Source: Proteromonas lacertae (taxonomy: Eukaryota; Sar; Bigyra; Opalinata; Proteromonadidae). From it: a stretch of 64,000 bases of DNA. The notes beneath the pieces are model-generated. The model did no database searches, had not been told where the DNA came from, and saw only the letters and a list, made by a program, of their open reading frames with translations. The stretch spans positions 1 through 64,000 of the forward strand of contig NGBS01000583.1 of NCBI GenBank assembly GCA_002245135.1. The letters run 5' to 3'. A program made the translations under genes and the position numbers. Within the stretch, counting starts at the first letter, position 1; the number at the start of each line of letters is the position of its first letter. This document shows positions 15,260 to 27,105 of the stretch, one piece after another.

Positions 15260-16905
15260 GGTTGGGCAGGCGCAGGGACGGAATGGCACAAGAACAGCAC
15301 AGGAACAGCACAAATCACGAAAGTGACGTGTTTTTCCGAACTAAAAAAGATAATATGATTTTCATTAATTTATTTTTTATATTTCAGAAAAGTAAATAAG
15401 TCAGAAGTTTTGAAATAAATTATAAACATCATAAGAAATAATAATTCGATTATTATATAATAATATTTTAAGAGTAAGGACTATTTCAACTTCAGACTCT
15501 TCTCCTTCACTTAATTCACTCTCTTCACTAAAATTATCTAATATATATTTTATAATTGTATTACTTTTTTCTTCACCAAGACTGTTTTGTATTTGTAGAA
15601 ACTGAAATACCAATATCATTTCTTAATTCACATGAACCATAACATCTTTTATAATTTTTTTACTTGCTCTTTTTCAGATGACATATTAAGTAATTCCTCT
15701 TTAATTATCTTAATTATTAAATAACCATCATTCAAATTTGCATCATCTCTGCTTGTATATTCGAGGAAAAATAAGTAGTAATTTTTTCAATTTCTTCAAC
15801 TTCTGTAATATGTTTATCATCAATTAATTCTTTATTCTTTCGAATTTCTTTATTCTTTATTATGGAATTCTTTATTCTCCATCTTCTGGAGATACCCTTT
15901 CTTATTCTAGGAATATTTTCATCTTTAAACTTATTTTTAATACTTCTACAATTGTTTAGTTGGTATTGTATATTATTGCAATAATCAAGAATACTTTTAT
16001 ATTTTTCTATCTCAAGTATTCTTTTTTACTTACAATATTAAAAATATGTGCTAAATATGCTTCGTTTTTGTTTCTACTAGTTGTGCCAGCTTTCTCATCG
16101 TAGGACTATTATCTGATACTATACTATAAACTTTGCCTAATGAAATTCCATATTTAGATAATGTTCTTTGTATAACATTTACTAGATTTTCTGCAATTTC
16201 GCTTTCATCCATAATAACACTTTCTAAAAAACACTAAATTTTTCTGTTTTATTATTAAATTTACTACATCTTAATAATTGGTGTTTTTTTCACCCATCTA
16301 TTAACAATGACACCTTATAATCTTTAAATATCCAACTCTAACTAACTTTACACCTTCAGAGTTAATCAAATCTTTAACTATATTTTACTGATGGAATTCT
16401 GAAGTTGTTTGAATATTAAAAAATGCAGCTTGATTAAAACAAGCCCTAAATGATTTTAGATTTTGAATATTGAGTAGGAAAATTTGTTTTAGAGCATAAT
16501 TTTATCAAAGAAAATCGATACATTAGAGTTACTAACTAAATAATTTAACTTGAGAATAAGTAATTATGAAAATTGATAAATAAGCATACTATTGAAACTA
16601 AAAATAGTAGTAAATAGTTCAATGTTATCAGGATATATAAATATAATAATTAAAATGAAATATAAGATATATTTTTTCAATTGTAAAGAAGAACACCGAT
16701 ATAGTGTGTTATATTTGAGCATTTGCTTATTGAATGATATTATTAACTAATAGCAACAAAAAATCAACAACTTAAAACAAAAAATATAGGGACAAAAAAA
16801 CATAAATTATACCGTGCTTTATGAAATGGACGCATAGAATTACTGAGAAGTTTGGGTGAGTGAAAGGCACAAAACACGAAAGTGACGTGCTTTCCGAGCC
16901 CAGGT
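15260..16905 (-). mobile_element. hAT-like DNA transposon fossil, left copy
   Basis: Mirror copy of 24395-26045. The strand is that of the transposase remnant. The same flanking direct-repeat sequence, containing CACGAAAGTGACGTG, is seen near 15315-15332 and 16876-16890. The transposase is decayed into short fragments. Confidence 0.6.
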
Positions 16906-17031
16906 CAATCTATTTAGATCATAATATGGATAAGTTTAAACAAGAGGACGCATGCTTTTCAGCTGAAAGTTAAGGGATAAAAATAGACAAAATGCGAAAG
17001 GGATAACCCAGATTATTACATCAAATCTAGA

Positions 17032-18169
17032 TTAATTTAACAAAAACTCTACAATTCCTGAATAGATATCATTATTATCTTTACTTAAATCAATACTAAA
17101 ATCAGTCATTTTCTTCTTATATAATTTTGATTCTATCGCATTATATGCCAGTTTTTGAAATGCCCTTTTTGTAGTTATTGTCATATAAATATCAGTATGA
17201 TAATTCACTATTAAATTATAAAATAAATAACAATATTAACAATACAATAATGTCCAAATATCAATTTATCATCTATTAAAACATCTGTATTACTTTTATG
17301 TGCAAATACAACAGATAAATATCCAACAACACTTTTCTTATCACCAGTAACATTAGCTAATATAAATATAAATAAGACAGTTATATTTATACAAGAGTCA
17401 CTATATTTACAATCAATAATATTATTCACTTGAAATGATTCATAATACATCATTAATACCATAATAGGATACATTCCACATGCTTCACATTGTTTTTGAT
17501 TCATACATTGATATACATTTTGTGTTTTTCCAGTTAATATATTCATTCTTGTAGACATATCGTATGATTTTGCCATATTTTGGGGATAATAATGAGACAT
17601 ATCAGATGATACTAATATTAATACTATTTAAATAATAATAATATTACAATATATTATTATATACAATCTCCATTATATTGTTTATATAAATTAGTTAAAA
17701 CATAAGCTAATGATTCACATTCTTCTATTGTTACACTACCTATTACTATTGGTACTACTGTGAAATCTATTTTAAATTATAATTATTATTATAGAGAGAT
17801 TGATACTTTGTAGTATATGCTGAAGAAATGGCATTTCAACTTCCAATGAATGTTTCTTGCAAAAATGCTTGACTCATATATTTTGATTTTGTTTTATCTC
17901 TTATATATTTCGCCTGCATCTACATTTATAGGGGTTGTACCGGGTTGAGTTTTGTGTAATGTGTTATCTAATACAAATATTCCATAAAATGCACATCTGT
18001 ATAACCAGTATGAGTGACATTCAAGCCTTATATCGTTTCAATTATCTCAAAATAATTCTGTTACTATAAATAAGTATATATACTTCTTCAAGTAATTTAT
18101 CAAAAGTGTTTCTTAATTCAGAGATTTGAAGGATACCACGATCCTGCAAATTTACTGTCAATCGTAACA
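17032..18169 (-). pseudogene. MEMO/AmmeMemoRadiSam-B-like gene, left copy, 5' part broken
   Basis: Mirror copy of 23131-24268. The C-terminal half is open, with DMSHYYPQ, CGMYPIMV and VTGDKKSVVGY present. The N-terminal half carries the same frame break after AGSWYPSN as the right copy. The two arms therefore agree on the lesion, which predates the inverted duplication or its copying. Confidence 0.65.
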
Positions 18170-18594
18170 GCATACTGAATTAATTGTACAAATAATTTGA
18201 AGTAATAAAACAAAGTAGATACAAAAAATAAAACATAACTAGGCTTGGTTCTAAGTTTGATTTCAAATAGTTTTTATTGAATTTAATGCTTCCAATATAG
18301 TATTACTGATTTTAATTGTTTTAATGTTGATGTTCCTGTACAAATTAATTGTCTTATGAGTTATAAATTAACAGATATTTGAATATACGATTAAGGAAAT
18401 AGAGAGTTAGAATTTAAGGAATATTCGTTTATTTTTTGTTACAGTAATGAAATTTATTGAAGATGTAGAATAAGTTCAATCGAGTTAAAATAGTTGTAAA
18501 TATTACATGAACACATTAACAGAAAATTAAAGATGAATATATTAATAAGTAAATGTGTATAACCAAATTAACTCACATTATTAACTTGTTCTAA

Positions 18595-20036
18595 TTAATC
18601 AGTACAGATTTTCTTCGAAAGATAATCTTTCTTTTCTGTATCAGACATTTTATAGTATTTTTCAGATTGATCTTTGTCCAAATTTCTCCATAATTCAGAT
18701 ATGATTTTTGATTGTTCAACGAAAGAAATATCTGGATATTTCAGTTTAATAATTTTTGATTGCTCAATTAGAAATAGTATATAAGCAGATCTAGGTTTCT
18801 TTTCCTTATATTCTTTTCTTATTGTTATAGAAGCCTCTGCTATTTTCAGTTTTTGTGTAGCAGTAATAGCATTTTTAAATAATGAATAATTCTTTGGTTG
18901 TTTAACTCTAACACCTCCTAGATTTTTACCGCATCTTTTTGCCTCAATTATTTCATCATAACATCGAATTTCGTCAAAATATGCTTTTATGTCATATTCT
19001 TTTCTTTCCTTAGCTGTAAGTGTTTTCCAAAAAACACCAATATATGAATTTATTTGATTTTTTGTCATATATTTCAACTTATCTGCGAATTGAGGTCTTT
19101 GATGTTGTATAAAAAAGTTGTATGCACTTATTGGTTTTTTAATTTCTGGTTTATTCTTGATTTTAGGCTTATCTGATTTTGCTTTTAATATACTTTTAAT
19201 ATAAATTTCTTTGTTATTTTGTAATTTTGGATCAATGGTTAACATATCACTACTAATTACTGGATAAGATGTAGTATCAATGGAAAACGCACAAAAATCA
19301 TTTGTACATTTATGAAAGTATTTCTCTCTTTTTCTTATAATCCATTTTTTTTGAGAATTGTTGGTTATTAGCCTTTCTCTTGTTTCAATTTTTTCATAGT
19401 TATTTATTATTGCTGCTATTGAATAGCATGTTCCATGAGCATCTTCAAAAAATATTTCATCTTTATTAGATTTCGTACGACAGCAACATATGTTCATTAG
19501 CACTACAAACAGCTTGCTATATAGTATATTAGAATTATTTAAATAGTCCTTAATCCAAGGCACTAATATAAATCTTGCATATTCTAACTATTATAATAGA
19601 ATGGTTATTTATACCTTTTTATTTGTTGATGTGAATATGTAAGGAGTATCTTTAAGAAGTTTGATTGTACATTTGTTCTGCATGTTATGATATACGTAAT
19701 TTAGATTATCACCAATAGTTAATTGACAATTATTATATTCATCTGATTTTAGTAAAGTGCATAATGCAATAAAACTGTCAGGTGTTAGGTTAGATGTGAA
19801 AAAGCAATCAATTAATGTTTTGCATTGATTAGAATTAACTTCATCATTTGCAATGACACACATTACTTTCGTTGATTCCAATCTAATACTGTCGGGGGTT
19901 ATTAGATCCTAAAAATAAAATTAAATTATACTTCAATATGTGGGTTTACTGTCTTGCAGTATGATTCTCTGTCTCCTTCATAATTATGTAGAATTATTTG
20001 ATGAATATCATTGAAATAAAGGAACAAAAAACTCAT
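18595..20036 (-). CDS. Double HMG-box protein, left copy
   Basis: Mirror copy of 21266-22707 with the same two introns and a full open frame. The start is the ATG at 20034-20036. One substitution is visible in the second exon (CQLTIGDN here, CQLIIGDN in the right copy). The two copies point away from each other from the palindrome centre, so their 5' regions, including the TCGTTACA hairpin near 20083, face each other across the loop. Confidence 0.8.
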
Positions 20037-20082
20037 TTTTTTTGGAGTGCCTCAAATCAGTATCAAGCTAAATAAAAAAATT

Positions 20083-20103
20083 ATCGTTACAAACTGTAAC
20101 GAT
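20083..20103. promoter_or_regulatory. Short perfect hairpin upstream of HMG-box gene
   Basis: The sequence ATCGTTACA-AAC-TGTAACGAT is a 9-bp stem with a 3-base loop, about 50 bases upstream of the HMG-box start. It is repeated in the right arm near 21199-21219. It includes TCGTT, a string found upstream of many genes here. A regulatory role is inference; no terminator or riboswitch is implied. Confidence 0.35.
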
Positions 20104-20541
20104 TATTTTCAATTTCTTTTTATTTATTCAATTATCTAACGTTATGTTTTAATATTTATTTCTCTTTTTATATTTATATCTTATGTATTTGACTTATATT
20201 AAAAAAATAATATCATGAGTAATTCAAATTCTTTGAAGTGTAAATAAACATATTTTGTATATTAAACATATTATGTCAAGATACACTAATAACAGTAATT
20301 ACACTCTATTGATCAAAAAATAAGTTTGATTTATTTCTATCAATGTAGCTTTAGTGTGTATATAGAAGCGGAGGCGTAACTCATTATAGTTATCGACATA
20401 ATTATGTTGTTAAAATTATCAATTAACATATGCTAAGCTATTCACAAGTTGGAAATTTCAAGTGAAGCTGGTAAGATGTATATCAAAATATATGTATAAG
20501 TAATAACTCATTAATGAGCTATGAGTAGTTACTCTCCATTT

Positions 20542-20760
20542 GCTATAGTTTTAATATGATAAGTTGTGTGTGTAATATTTCAATTATATTGAGTGAATAG
20601 TTGATTATTTGAATAGTAGTACATAGTAGATGGTGAAATAATAGATGATGAAAGTAAAGCTACATTTACATACATATAATTGCTGTAAATTAATTAATTG
20701 TGAAAAAATTTATCCATATAATTAAAATAATTAAACAAATACAACTAATTAGAATTTCAT
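20542..20760. other. Unique 219-bp loop between palindrome arms
   Basis: The sequence between the two arms has no mirror partner. It is AT-rich and shows no ORF. The last 21 bases of each arm beside it (20521-20541 and 20761-20781) pair with two mismatches, whereas the next 60 bases pair perfectly. A short unpaired loop is what snap-back priming or template-switch inverted duplication leaves behind. It is not what two head-to-head sister ends joined directly would give. Confidence 0.9.
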
Positions 20761-21265
20761 AAATGTAGAGTAATTACTCATAGCTCATTAATGAGTTATT
20801 ACTTATACATATATTTTGATATACATCTTACCAGCTTCACTTGAAATTTCCAACTTGTGAATAGCTTAGCATATGTTAATTGATAATTTTAACAACATAA
20901 TTATGTCGATAACTATAATGAGTTACGCCTCCGCTTCTATATACACACTAAAGCTACATTGATAGAAATAAATCAAACTTATTTTTTGATCAATAGAGTG
21001 TAATTACTGTTATTAGTGTATCTTGACATAATATGTTTAATATACAAAATATGTTTATTTACACTTCAAAGAATTTGAATTACTCATGATATTATTTTTT
21101 TAATATAAGTCAAATACATAAGATATAAATATAAAAAGAGAAATAAATATTAAAACATAACGTTAGATAATTGAATAAATAAAAAGAAATTGAAAATAAT
21201 CGTTACAGTTTGTAACGATAATTTTTTTATTTAGCTTGATACTGATTTGAGGCACTCCAAAAAAA

Positions 21266-22707
21266 ATGAGTTTTTTGTTCCTTTATTTCAATGATATTCA
21301 TCAAATAATTCTACATAATTATGAAGGAGACAGAGAATCATACTGCAAGACAGTAAACCCACATATTGAAGTATAATTTAATTTTATTTTTAGGATCTAA
21401 TAACCCCCGACAGTATTAGATTGGAATCAACGAAAGTAATGTGTGTCATTGCAAATGATGAAGTTAATTCTAATCAATGCAAAACATTAATTGATTGCTT
21501 TTTCACATCTAACCTAACACCTGACAGTTTTATTGCATTATGCACTTTACTAAAATCAGATGAATATAATAATTGTCAATTAATTATTGGTGATAATCTA
21601 AATTACGTATATCATAACATGCAGAACAAATGTACAATCAAACTTCTTAAAGATACTCCTTACATATTCACATCAACAAATAAAAAGGTATAAATAACCA
21701 TTCTATTATAATAGTTAGAATATGCAAGATTTATATTAGTGCCTTGGATTAAGGACTATTTAAATAATTCTAATATACTATATAGCAAGCTGTTTGTAGT
21801 GCTAATGAACATATGTTGCTGTCGTACGAAATCTAATAAAGATGAAATATTTTTTGAAGATGCTCATGGAACATGCTATTCAATAGCAGCAATAATAAAT
21901 AACTATGAAAAAATTGAAACAAGAGAAAGGCTAATAACCAACAATTCTCAAAAAAAATGGATTATAAGAAAAAGAGAGAAATACTTTCATAAATGTACAA
22001 ATGATTTTTGTGCGTTTTCCATTGATACTACATCTTATCCAGTAATTAGTAGTGATATGTTAACCATTGATCCAAAATTACAAAATAACAAAGAAATTTA
22101 TATTAAAAGTATATTAAAAGCAAAATCAGATAAGCCTAAAATCAAGAATAAACCAGAAATTAAAAAACCAATAAGTGCATACAACTTTTTTATACAACAT
22201 CAAAGACCTCAATTCGCAGATAAGTTGAAATATATGACAAAAAATCAAATAAATTCATATATTGGTGTTTTTTGGAAAACACTTACAGCTAAGGAAAGAA
22301 AAGAATATGACATAAAAGCATATTTTGACGAAATTCGATGTTATGATGAAATAATTGAGGCAAAAAGATGCGGTAAAAATCTAGGAGGTGTTAGAGTTAA
22401 ACAACCAAAGAATTATTCATTATTTAAAAATGCTATTACTGCTACACAAAAACTGAAAATAGCAGAGGCTTCTATAACAATAAGAAAAGAATATAAGGAA
22501 AAGAAACCTAGATCTGCTTATATACTATTTCTAATTGAGCAATCAAAAATTATTAAACTGAAATATCCAGATATTTCTTTCGTTGAACAATCAAAAATCA
22601 TATCTGAATTATGGAGAAATTTGGACAAAGATCAATCTGAAAAATACTATAAAATGTCTGATACAGAAAAGAAAGATTATCTTTCGAAGAAAATCTGTAC
22701 TGATTAA
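21266..22707 (+). CDS. Double HMG-box protein
   Basis: Three exons join cleanly. Exon 1 runs from the ATG at 21266 (MSFLFLYFNDIHQIIL...) to about 21374. A 23-bp intron (GTATAATT...TTTTTAG) leads to DLITPDSIRLESTK, and a 27-bp intron near 21690-21716 leads to LEYARFILVPWIKDYL. The protein is about 460 residues. Two HMG boxes are visible: one begins KKPISAYNFFIQHQRPQF with FWKTLTAKERKEYD downstream, the other begins KKPRSAYILFLIEQS with ELWRNLDKDQSEKYYKMS. HMG boxes bend DNA in the minor groove, so a chromatin or transcription role is likely. The N-terminal 230 residues, including a Cys-rich ICCCRTKS stretch, are not recognised. The stop is the TAA at 22705-22707. A spacing of two boxes like this also occurs in mitochondrial TFAM-type proteins, but no targeting peptide is obvious. 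Confidence 0.85.
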
Positions 22708-23130
22708 TTAGAACAAGTTAATAATGTGAGTTAATTTGGTTATACACATTTACTTATTAATATATTCATCTTTAATTTTCTGTTAATGTGTTCATGTAAT
22801 ATTTACAACTATTTTAACTCGATTGAACTTATTCTACATCTTCAATAAATTTCATTACTGTAACAAAAAATAAACGAATATTCCTTAAATTCTAACTCTC
22901 TATTTCCTTAATCGTATATTCAAATATCTGTTAATTTATAACTCATAAGACAATTAATTTGTACAGGAACATCAACATTAAAACAATTAAAATCAGTAAT
23001 ACTATATTGGAAGCATTAAATTCAATAAAAACTATTTGAAATCAAACTTAGAACCAAGCCTAGTTATGTTTTATTTTTTGTATCTACTTTGTTTTATTAC
23101 TTCAAATTATTTGTACAATTAATTCAGTAT
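22708..23130. other. Intergenic region, no gene seen
   Basis: AT-rich sequence between the HMG-box and MEMO-like genes. It contains TAAACGAATATT near 22872, the reverse complement of the AATATTCGTTTA string met upstream of other genes. Nothing else is supportable. The mirror is 18170-18594. Confidence 0.5.
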
Positions 23131-24268
23131 GCTGTTACGATTGACAGTAAATTTGCAGGATCGTGGTATCCTTCAAATCTCTGAATTAAGAAACACTTTT
23201 GATAAATTACTTGAAGAAGTATATATACTTATTTATAGTAACAGAATTATTTTGAGATAATTGAAACGATATAAGGCTTGAATGTCACTCATACTGGTTA
23301 TACAGATGTGCATTTTATGGAATATTTGTATTAGATAACACATTACACAAAACTCAACCCGGTACAACCCCTATAAATGTAGATGCAGCGAAATATATAA
23401 GAGATAAAACAAAATCAAAATATATGAGTCAAGCATTTTTGCAAGAACATTCATTGGAAGTTGAAATGCCATTTCTTCAGCATATACTACAAAGTATCAA
23501 TCTCTCTATAATAATAATTATAATTTAAAATAGATTTCACAGTAGTACCAATAGTAATAGGTAGTGTAACAATAGAAGAATGTGAATCATTAGCTTATGT
23601 TTTAACTAATTTATATAAACAATATAATGGAGATTGTATATAATAATATATTGTAATATTATTATTATTTAAATAGTATTAATATTAGTATCATCTGATA
23701 TGTCTCATTATTATCCCCAAAATATGGCAAAATCATACGATATGTCTACAAGAATGAATATATTAACTGGAAAAACACAAAATGTATATCAATGTATGAA
23801 TCAAAAACAATGTGAAGCATGTGGAATGTATCCTATTATGGTATTAATGATGTATTATGAATCATTTCAAGTGAATAATATTATTGATTGTAAATATAGT
23901 GACTCTTGTATAAATATAACTGTCTTATTTATATTTATATTAGCTAATGTTACTGGTGATAAGAAAAGTGTTGTTGGATATTTATCTGTTGTATTTGCAC
24001 ATAAAAGTAATACAGATGTTTTAATAGATGATAAATTGATATTTGGACATTATTGTATTGTTAATATTGTTATTTATTTTATAATTTAATAGTGAATTAT
24101 CATACTGATATTTATATGACAATAACTACAAAAAGGGCATTTCAAAAACTGGCATATAATGCGATAGAATCAAAATTATATAAGAAGAAAATGACTGATT
24201 TTAGTATTGATTTAAGTAAAGATAATAATGATATCTATTCAGGAATTGTAGAGTTTTTGTTAAATTAA
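23131..24268 (+). pseudogene. MEMO1 / AmmeMemoRadiSam system protein B-like gene, 5' part broken
   Basis: The family is recognised from conserved strings: AGSWYPSN near the N-terminus, EHSLEVEMPFLQHIL in the middle, SSDMSHYYPQ, CGMYPIMVLMMY and VTGDKKSVVGYLSVVFA at the C-terminus. The last two fit the prokaryote-like AmmeMemoRadiSam-B branch better than animal MEMO1. Short introns lie near 23639-23681 and 23911-23946. The N-terminal third is damaged: after AGSWYPSN the frame shifts before ELRNTFDKLLEE, and the usual PHAGY block is not found. The same break occurs in the left copy. MEMO proteins are non-haem-dioxygenase-like folds of uncertain chemistry. The gene ends at the TAA at 24266-24268. 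It could still be functional with an unusual intron arrangement that I failed to reconstruct. Confidence 0.7.
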
Positions 24269-24402
24269 TCTAGATTTGATGTAATAATCTGGGTTATCCC
24301 TTTCGCATTTTGTCTATTTTTATCCCTTAACTTTCAGCTGAAAAGCATGCGTCCTCTTGTTTAAACTTATCCATATTATGATCTAAATAGATTGACCTGG
24401 GC

Positions 24403-24434
24403 TCGGAAAAGCACGTCACTTTCGTGTTTTGTGC
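24403..24434 (+). repeat. 32-bp direct repeat, unit 1
   Basis: It matches 25962-25993 at 30 of 32 positions and contains the quasi-palindromic core CACGTCACTTTCGTG. It is unusually GC-rich for this genome. It flanks the hAT-like fossil. Confidence 0.85.
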
Positions 24435-25961
24435 CTTTCACTCACCCAAACTTCTCAGTAATTCTATGCGTCCATTTCATAAAGCACGGTATAATTTATG
24501 TTTTTTTGTCCCTATATTTTTTGTTTTAAGTTGTTGATTTTTTGTTGCTATTAGTTAATAATATCATTCAATAAGCAAATGCTCAAATATAACACACTAT
24601 ATCGGTGTTCTTCTTTACAATTGAAAAAATATATCTTATATTTCATTTTAATTATTATATTTATATATCCTGATAACATTGAACTATTTACTACTATTTT
24701 TAGTTTCAATAGTATGCTTATTTATCAATTTTCATAATTACTTATTCTCAAGTTAAATTATTTAGTTAGTAACTCTAATGTATCGATTTTCTTTGATAAA
24801 ATTATGCTCTAAAACAAATTTTCCTACTCAATATTCAAAATCTAAAATCATTTAGGGCTTGTTTTAATCAAGCTGCATTTTTTAATATTCAAACAACTTC
24901 AGAATTCCATCAGTAAAATATAGTTAAAGATTTGATTAACTCTGAAGGTGTAAAGTTAGTTAGAGTTGGATATTTAAAGATTATAAGGTGTCATTGTTAA
25001 TAGATGGGTGAAAAAACACCAATTATTAAGATGTAGTAAATTTAATAATAAAACAGAAAAATTTAGTGTTTTTTAGAAAGTGTTATTATGGATGAAAGCG
25101 AAATTGCAGAAAATCTAGTAAATGTTATACAAAGAACATTATCTAAATATGGAATTTCATTAGGCAAAGTTTATAGTATAGTATCAGATAATAGTCCTAC
25201 GATGAGAAAGCTGGCACAACTAGTAGAAACAAAAACGAAGCATATTTAGCACATATTTTTAATATTGTAAGTAAAAAAGAATACTTGAGATAGAAAAATA
25301 TAAAAGTATTCTTGATTATTGCAATAATATACAATACCAACTAAACAATTGTAGAAGTATTAAAAATAAGTTTAAAGATGAAAATATTCCTAGAATAAGA
25401 AAGGGTATCTCCAGAAGATGGAGAATAAAGAATTCCATAATAAAGAATAAAGAAATTCGAAAGAATAAAGAATTAATTGATGATAAACATATTACAGAAG
25501 TTGAAGAAATTGAAAAAATTACTACTTATTTTTCCTCGAATATACAAGCAGAGATGATGCAAATTTGAATGATGGTTATTTAATAATTAAGATAATTAAA
25601 GAGGAATTACTTAATATGTCATCTGAAAAAGAGCAAGTAAAAAAAATTATAAAAGATGTTATGGTTCATGTGAATTAAGAAATGATATTGGTATTTCAGT
25701 TTCTACAAATACAAAACAGTCTTGGTGAAGAAAAAAGTAATACAATTATAAAATATATATTAGATAATTTTAGTGAAGAGAGTGAATTAAGTGAAGGAGA
25801 AGAGTCTGAAGTTGAAATAGTCCTTACTCTTAAAATATTATTATATAATAATCGAATTATTATTTCTTATGATGTTTATAATTTATTTCAAAACTTCTGA
25901 CTTATTTACTTTTCTGAAATATAAAAAATAAATTAATGAAAATCATATTATCTTTTTTAGT

Positions 25962-25993
25962 TCGGAAAAACACGTCACTTTCGTGATTTGTGC
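25962..25993 (+). repeat. 32-bp direct repeat, unit 2
   Basis: Partner of 24403-24434 in the same orientation. It is followed by a GC-rich string (about 25994-26045) containing CTGTGCTGTTCTTGTGCC. It is likely an internal or subterminal repeat of the transposon fossil. Confidence 0.85.
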
Positions 25994-26045
25994 TGTTCCT
26001 GTGCTGTTCTTGTGCCATTCCGTCCCTGCGCCTGCCCAACCCAGA

Positions 26046-27105
26046 GATTGACATATGCCATTTAATAAAATAAAACTCATATTCTTTTTAAATAATCAAA
26101 CAATTTCATTTGTCTATTAATTTAAACTACTGAAATAGAATTGTGTTTAAATTTGCATATTTATAATACTGTTCTTATAAAAAACAATGATGTTAATTTA
26201 AAAGATGAAAATACAAATGGATGAAATAGCGCATATTAATAATAGAAATTGTGTTGTAAATCCAGAATTATTTTACCCTTTTAAAATTTTTAGCGTTATT
26301 TTGTGAATCGTTAAATAGACTATTTTCATTTTTAGATGAATTAATGATAATATCGGGAAAACAGAAGCAATTGTGTATATTATATATAATTATATGTCTC
26401 TTATTGATTCTGATGAATTTGAATTACAAAGGACAAGGACAGAAGGAGGGGGGCACAGCACAGGAATGACAACCTTTCTGTATCTAGGGATTTTTGTTGA
26501 TGGATTCATATATTTACTTAAACTATTACATGTAACAATTATTTTCTACTATTAAATTGACTTATTCATATTTAATACTCGGATTTGTAATTGTTAGTTT
26601 ATAGTTTGTATATTTTGCTTGGTTATTCAATTCATTTTCTCCATTAACCGTTATGTCATTGTTGCAATTAAAGTAAGCTGCATGGCAACCCTTTTTATAT
26701 GAAAATGAAAAGCTTGAAATAGATCAAGCTTAAATATTCAATATTATATATATGTATTACTATTACTATATTGGTATATTAGTATGTAAATAAACATCAT
26801 ATTTTATAAAATTGTGTAATTTTTAAAATAATATAGTATTTTCATGAATGATTGATAAAGCTTAATACATAAGTTAAAATTTTTACGATATAAGATATCT
26901 TAATATTCTGATCATTTCAATTAATTATATTTACCCCTTTTGAATCAATATATATCAAATAACTATGTAATATATGTATAAATATGTGTTATTTAGATAA
27001 GTTTAATAGACAATCATTACGAAAAATTCTGATCAATAGAGTTTTATCAAATAACAGTTTATTATTTCTTATATACAATAGTGAAAGAAAATAAATATAT
27101 TATAT
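26046..27105. other. Gene-free region with GC-rich island
   Basis: No gene is supportable. The island at about 26428-26475 (containing GGACAAGGACAGAAGG and GGCACAGCACAGGAATG) is strikingly GC-rich. The part ACAGCACAGGAA is the inverse of TTCCTGTGCTGT at 25996-26007, so the island may be an end of the neighbouring transposon fossil or of a related one. A 60-residue ORF at 26373-26555 crosses it but has no recognisable content. Confidence 0.5.

Larger units (their letters stand above)
1..20541 (+). repeat. Left arm of giant inverted repeat
   Basis: This arm is the reverse complement of 20761-41314; paired coordinates sum to about 41300-41314. Every gene of the right arm recurs here in mirror orientation. 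Substitutions between the arms are sparse. One-base indels, mostly in homopolymers, are dense in the first kilobase, fewer by 2-4 kb and rare beyond about 5 kb. Base 1 pairs with 41314, so the arm runs off the window edge. Whether it is biological or an artefact cannot be decided from sequence alone. Confidence 0.97.
24395..26045 (+). mobile_element. hAT-like (DUF659-type) DNA transposon fossil
   Basis: Fragments on the plus strand resemble the RNase-H-like core of hAT transposases: YKVSLLIDG near 24985-25010, then DESEIAENLVNVIQRTL and KVYSIVSDNSPTMRKLAQL at 25090-25220, matching the family pattern IDGW...VTDNAxNM. Several stops and frame changes interrupt the coding region, and an acidic 72-residue ORF (25682-25900) may be its tail. 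The body is bracketed by 32-bp near-identical sequences in the same orientation (24403-24434 and 25962-25993), and GC-rich strings lie just outside. I could not fix terminal inverted repeats or a target duplication. The element is old and inactive. Confidence 0.6.

Noticed and set aside
15401-15619. 72-residue acidic ORF (mirror 25682-25900) as a separate gene
   Set aside because: It lies inside the hAT fossil, has no start context or conserved content of its own, and is best read as a transposon tail fragment.
26373-26555. 60-residue ORF crossing the GC-rich island
   Set aside because: It has no family resemblance, and the mirror in the left arm has a one-base difference in the C-run. It is a chance frame.
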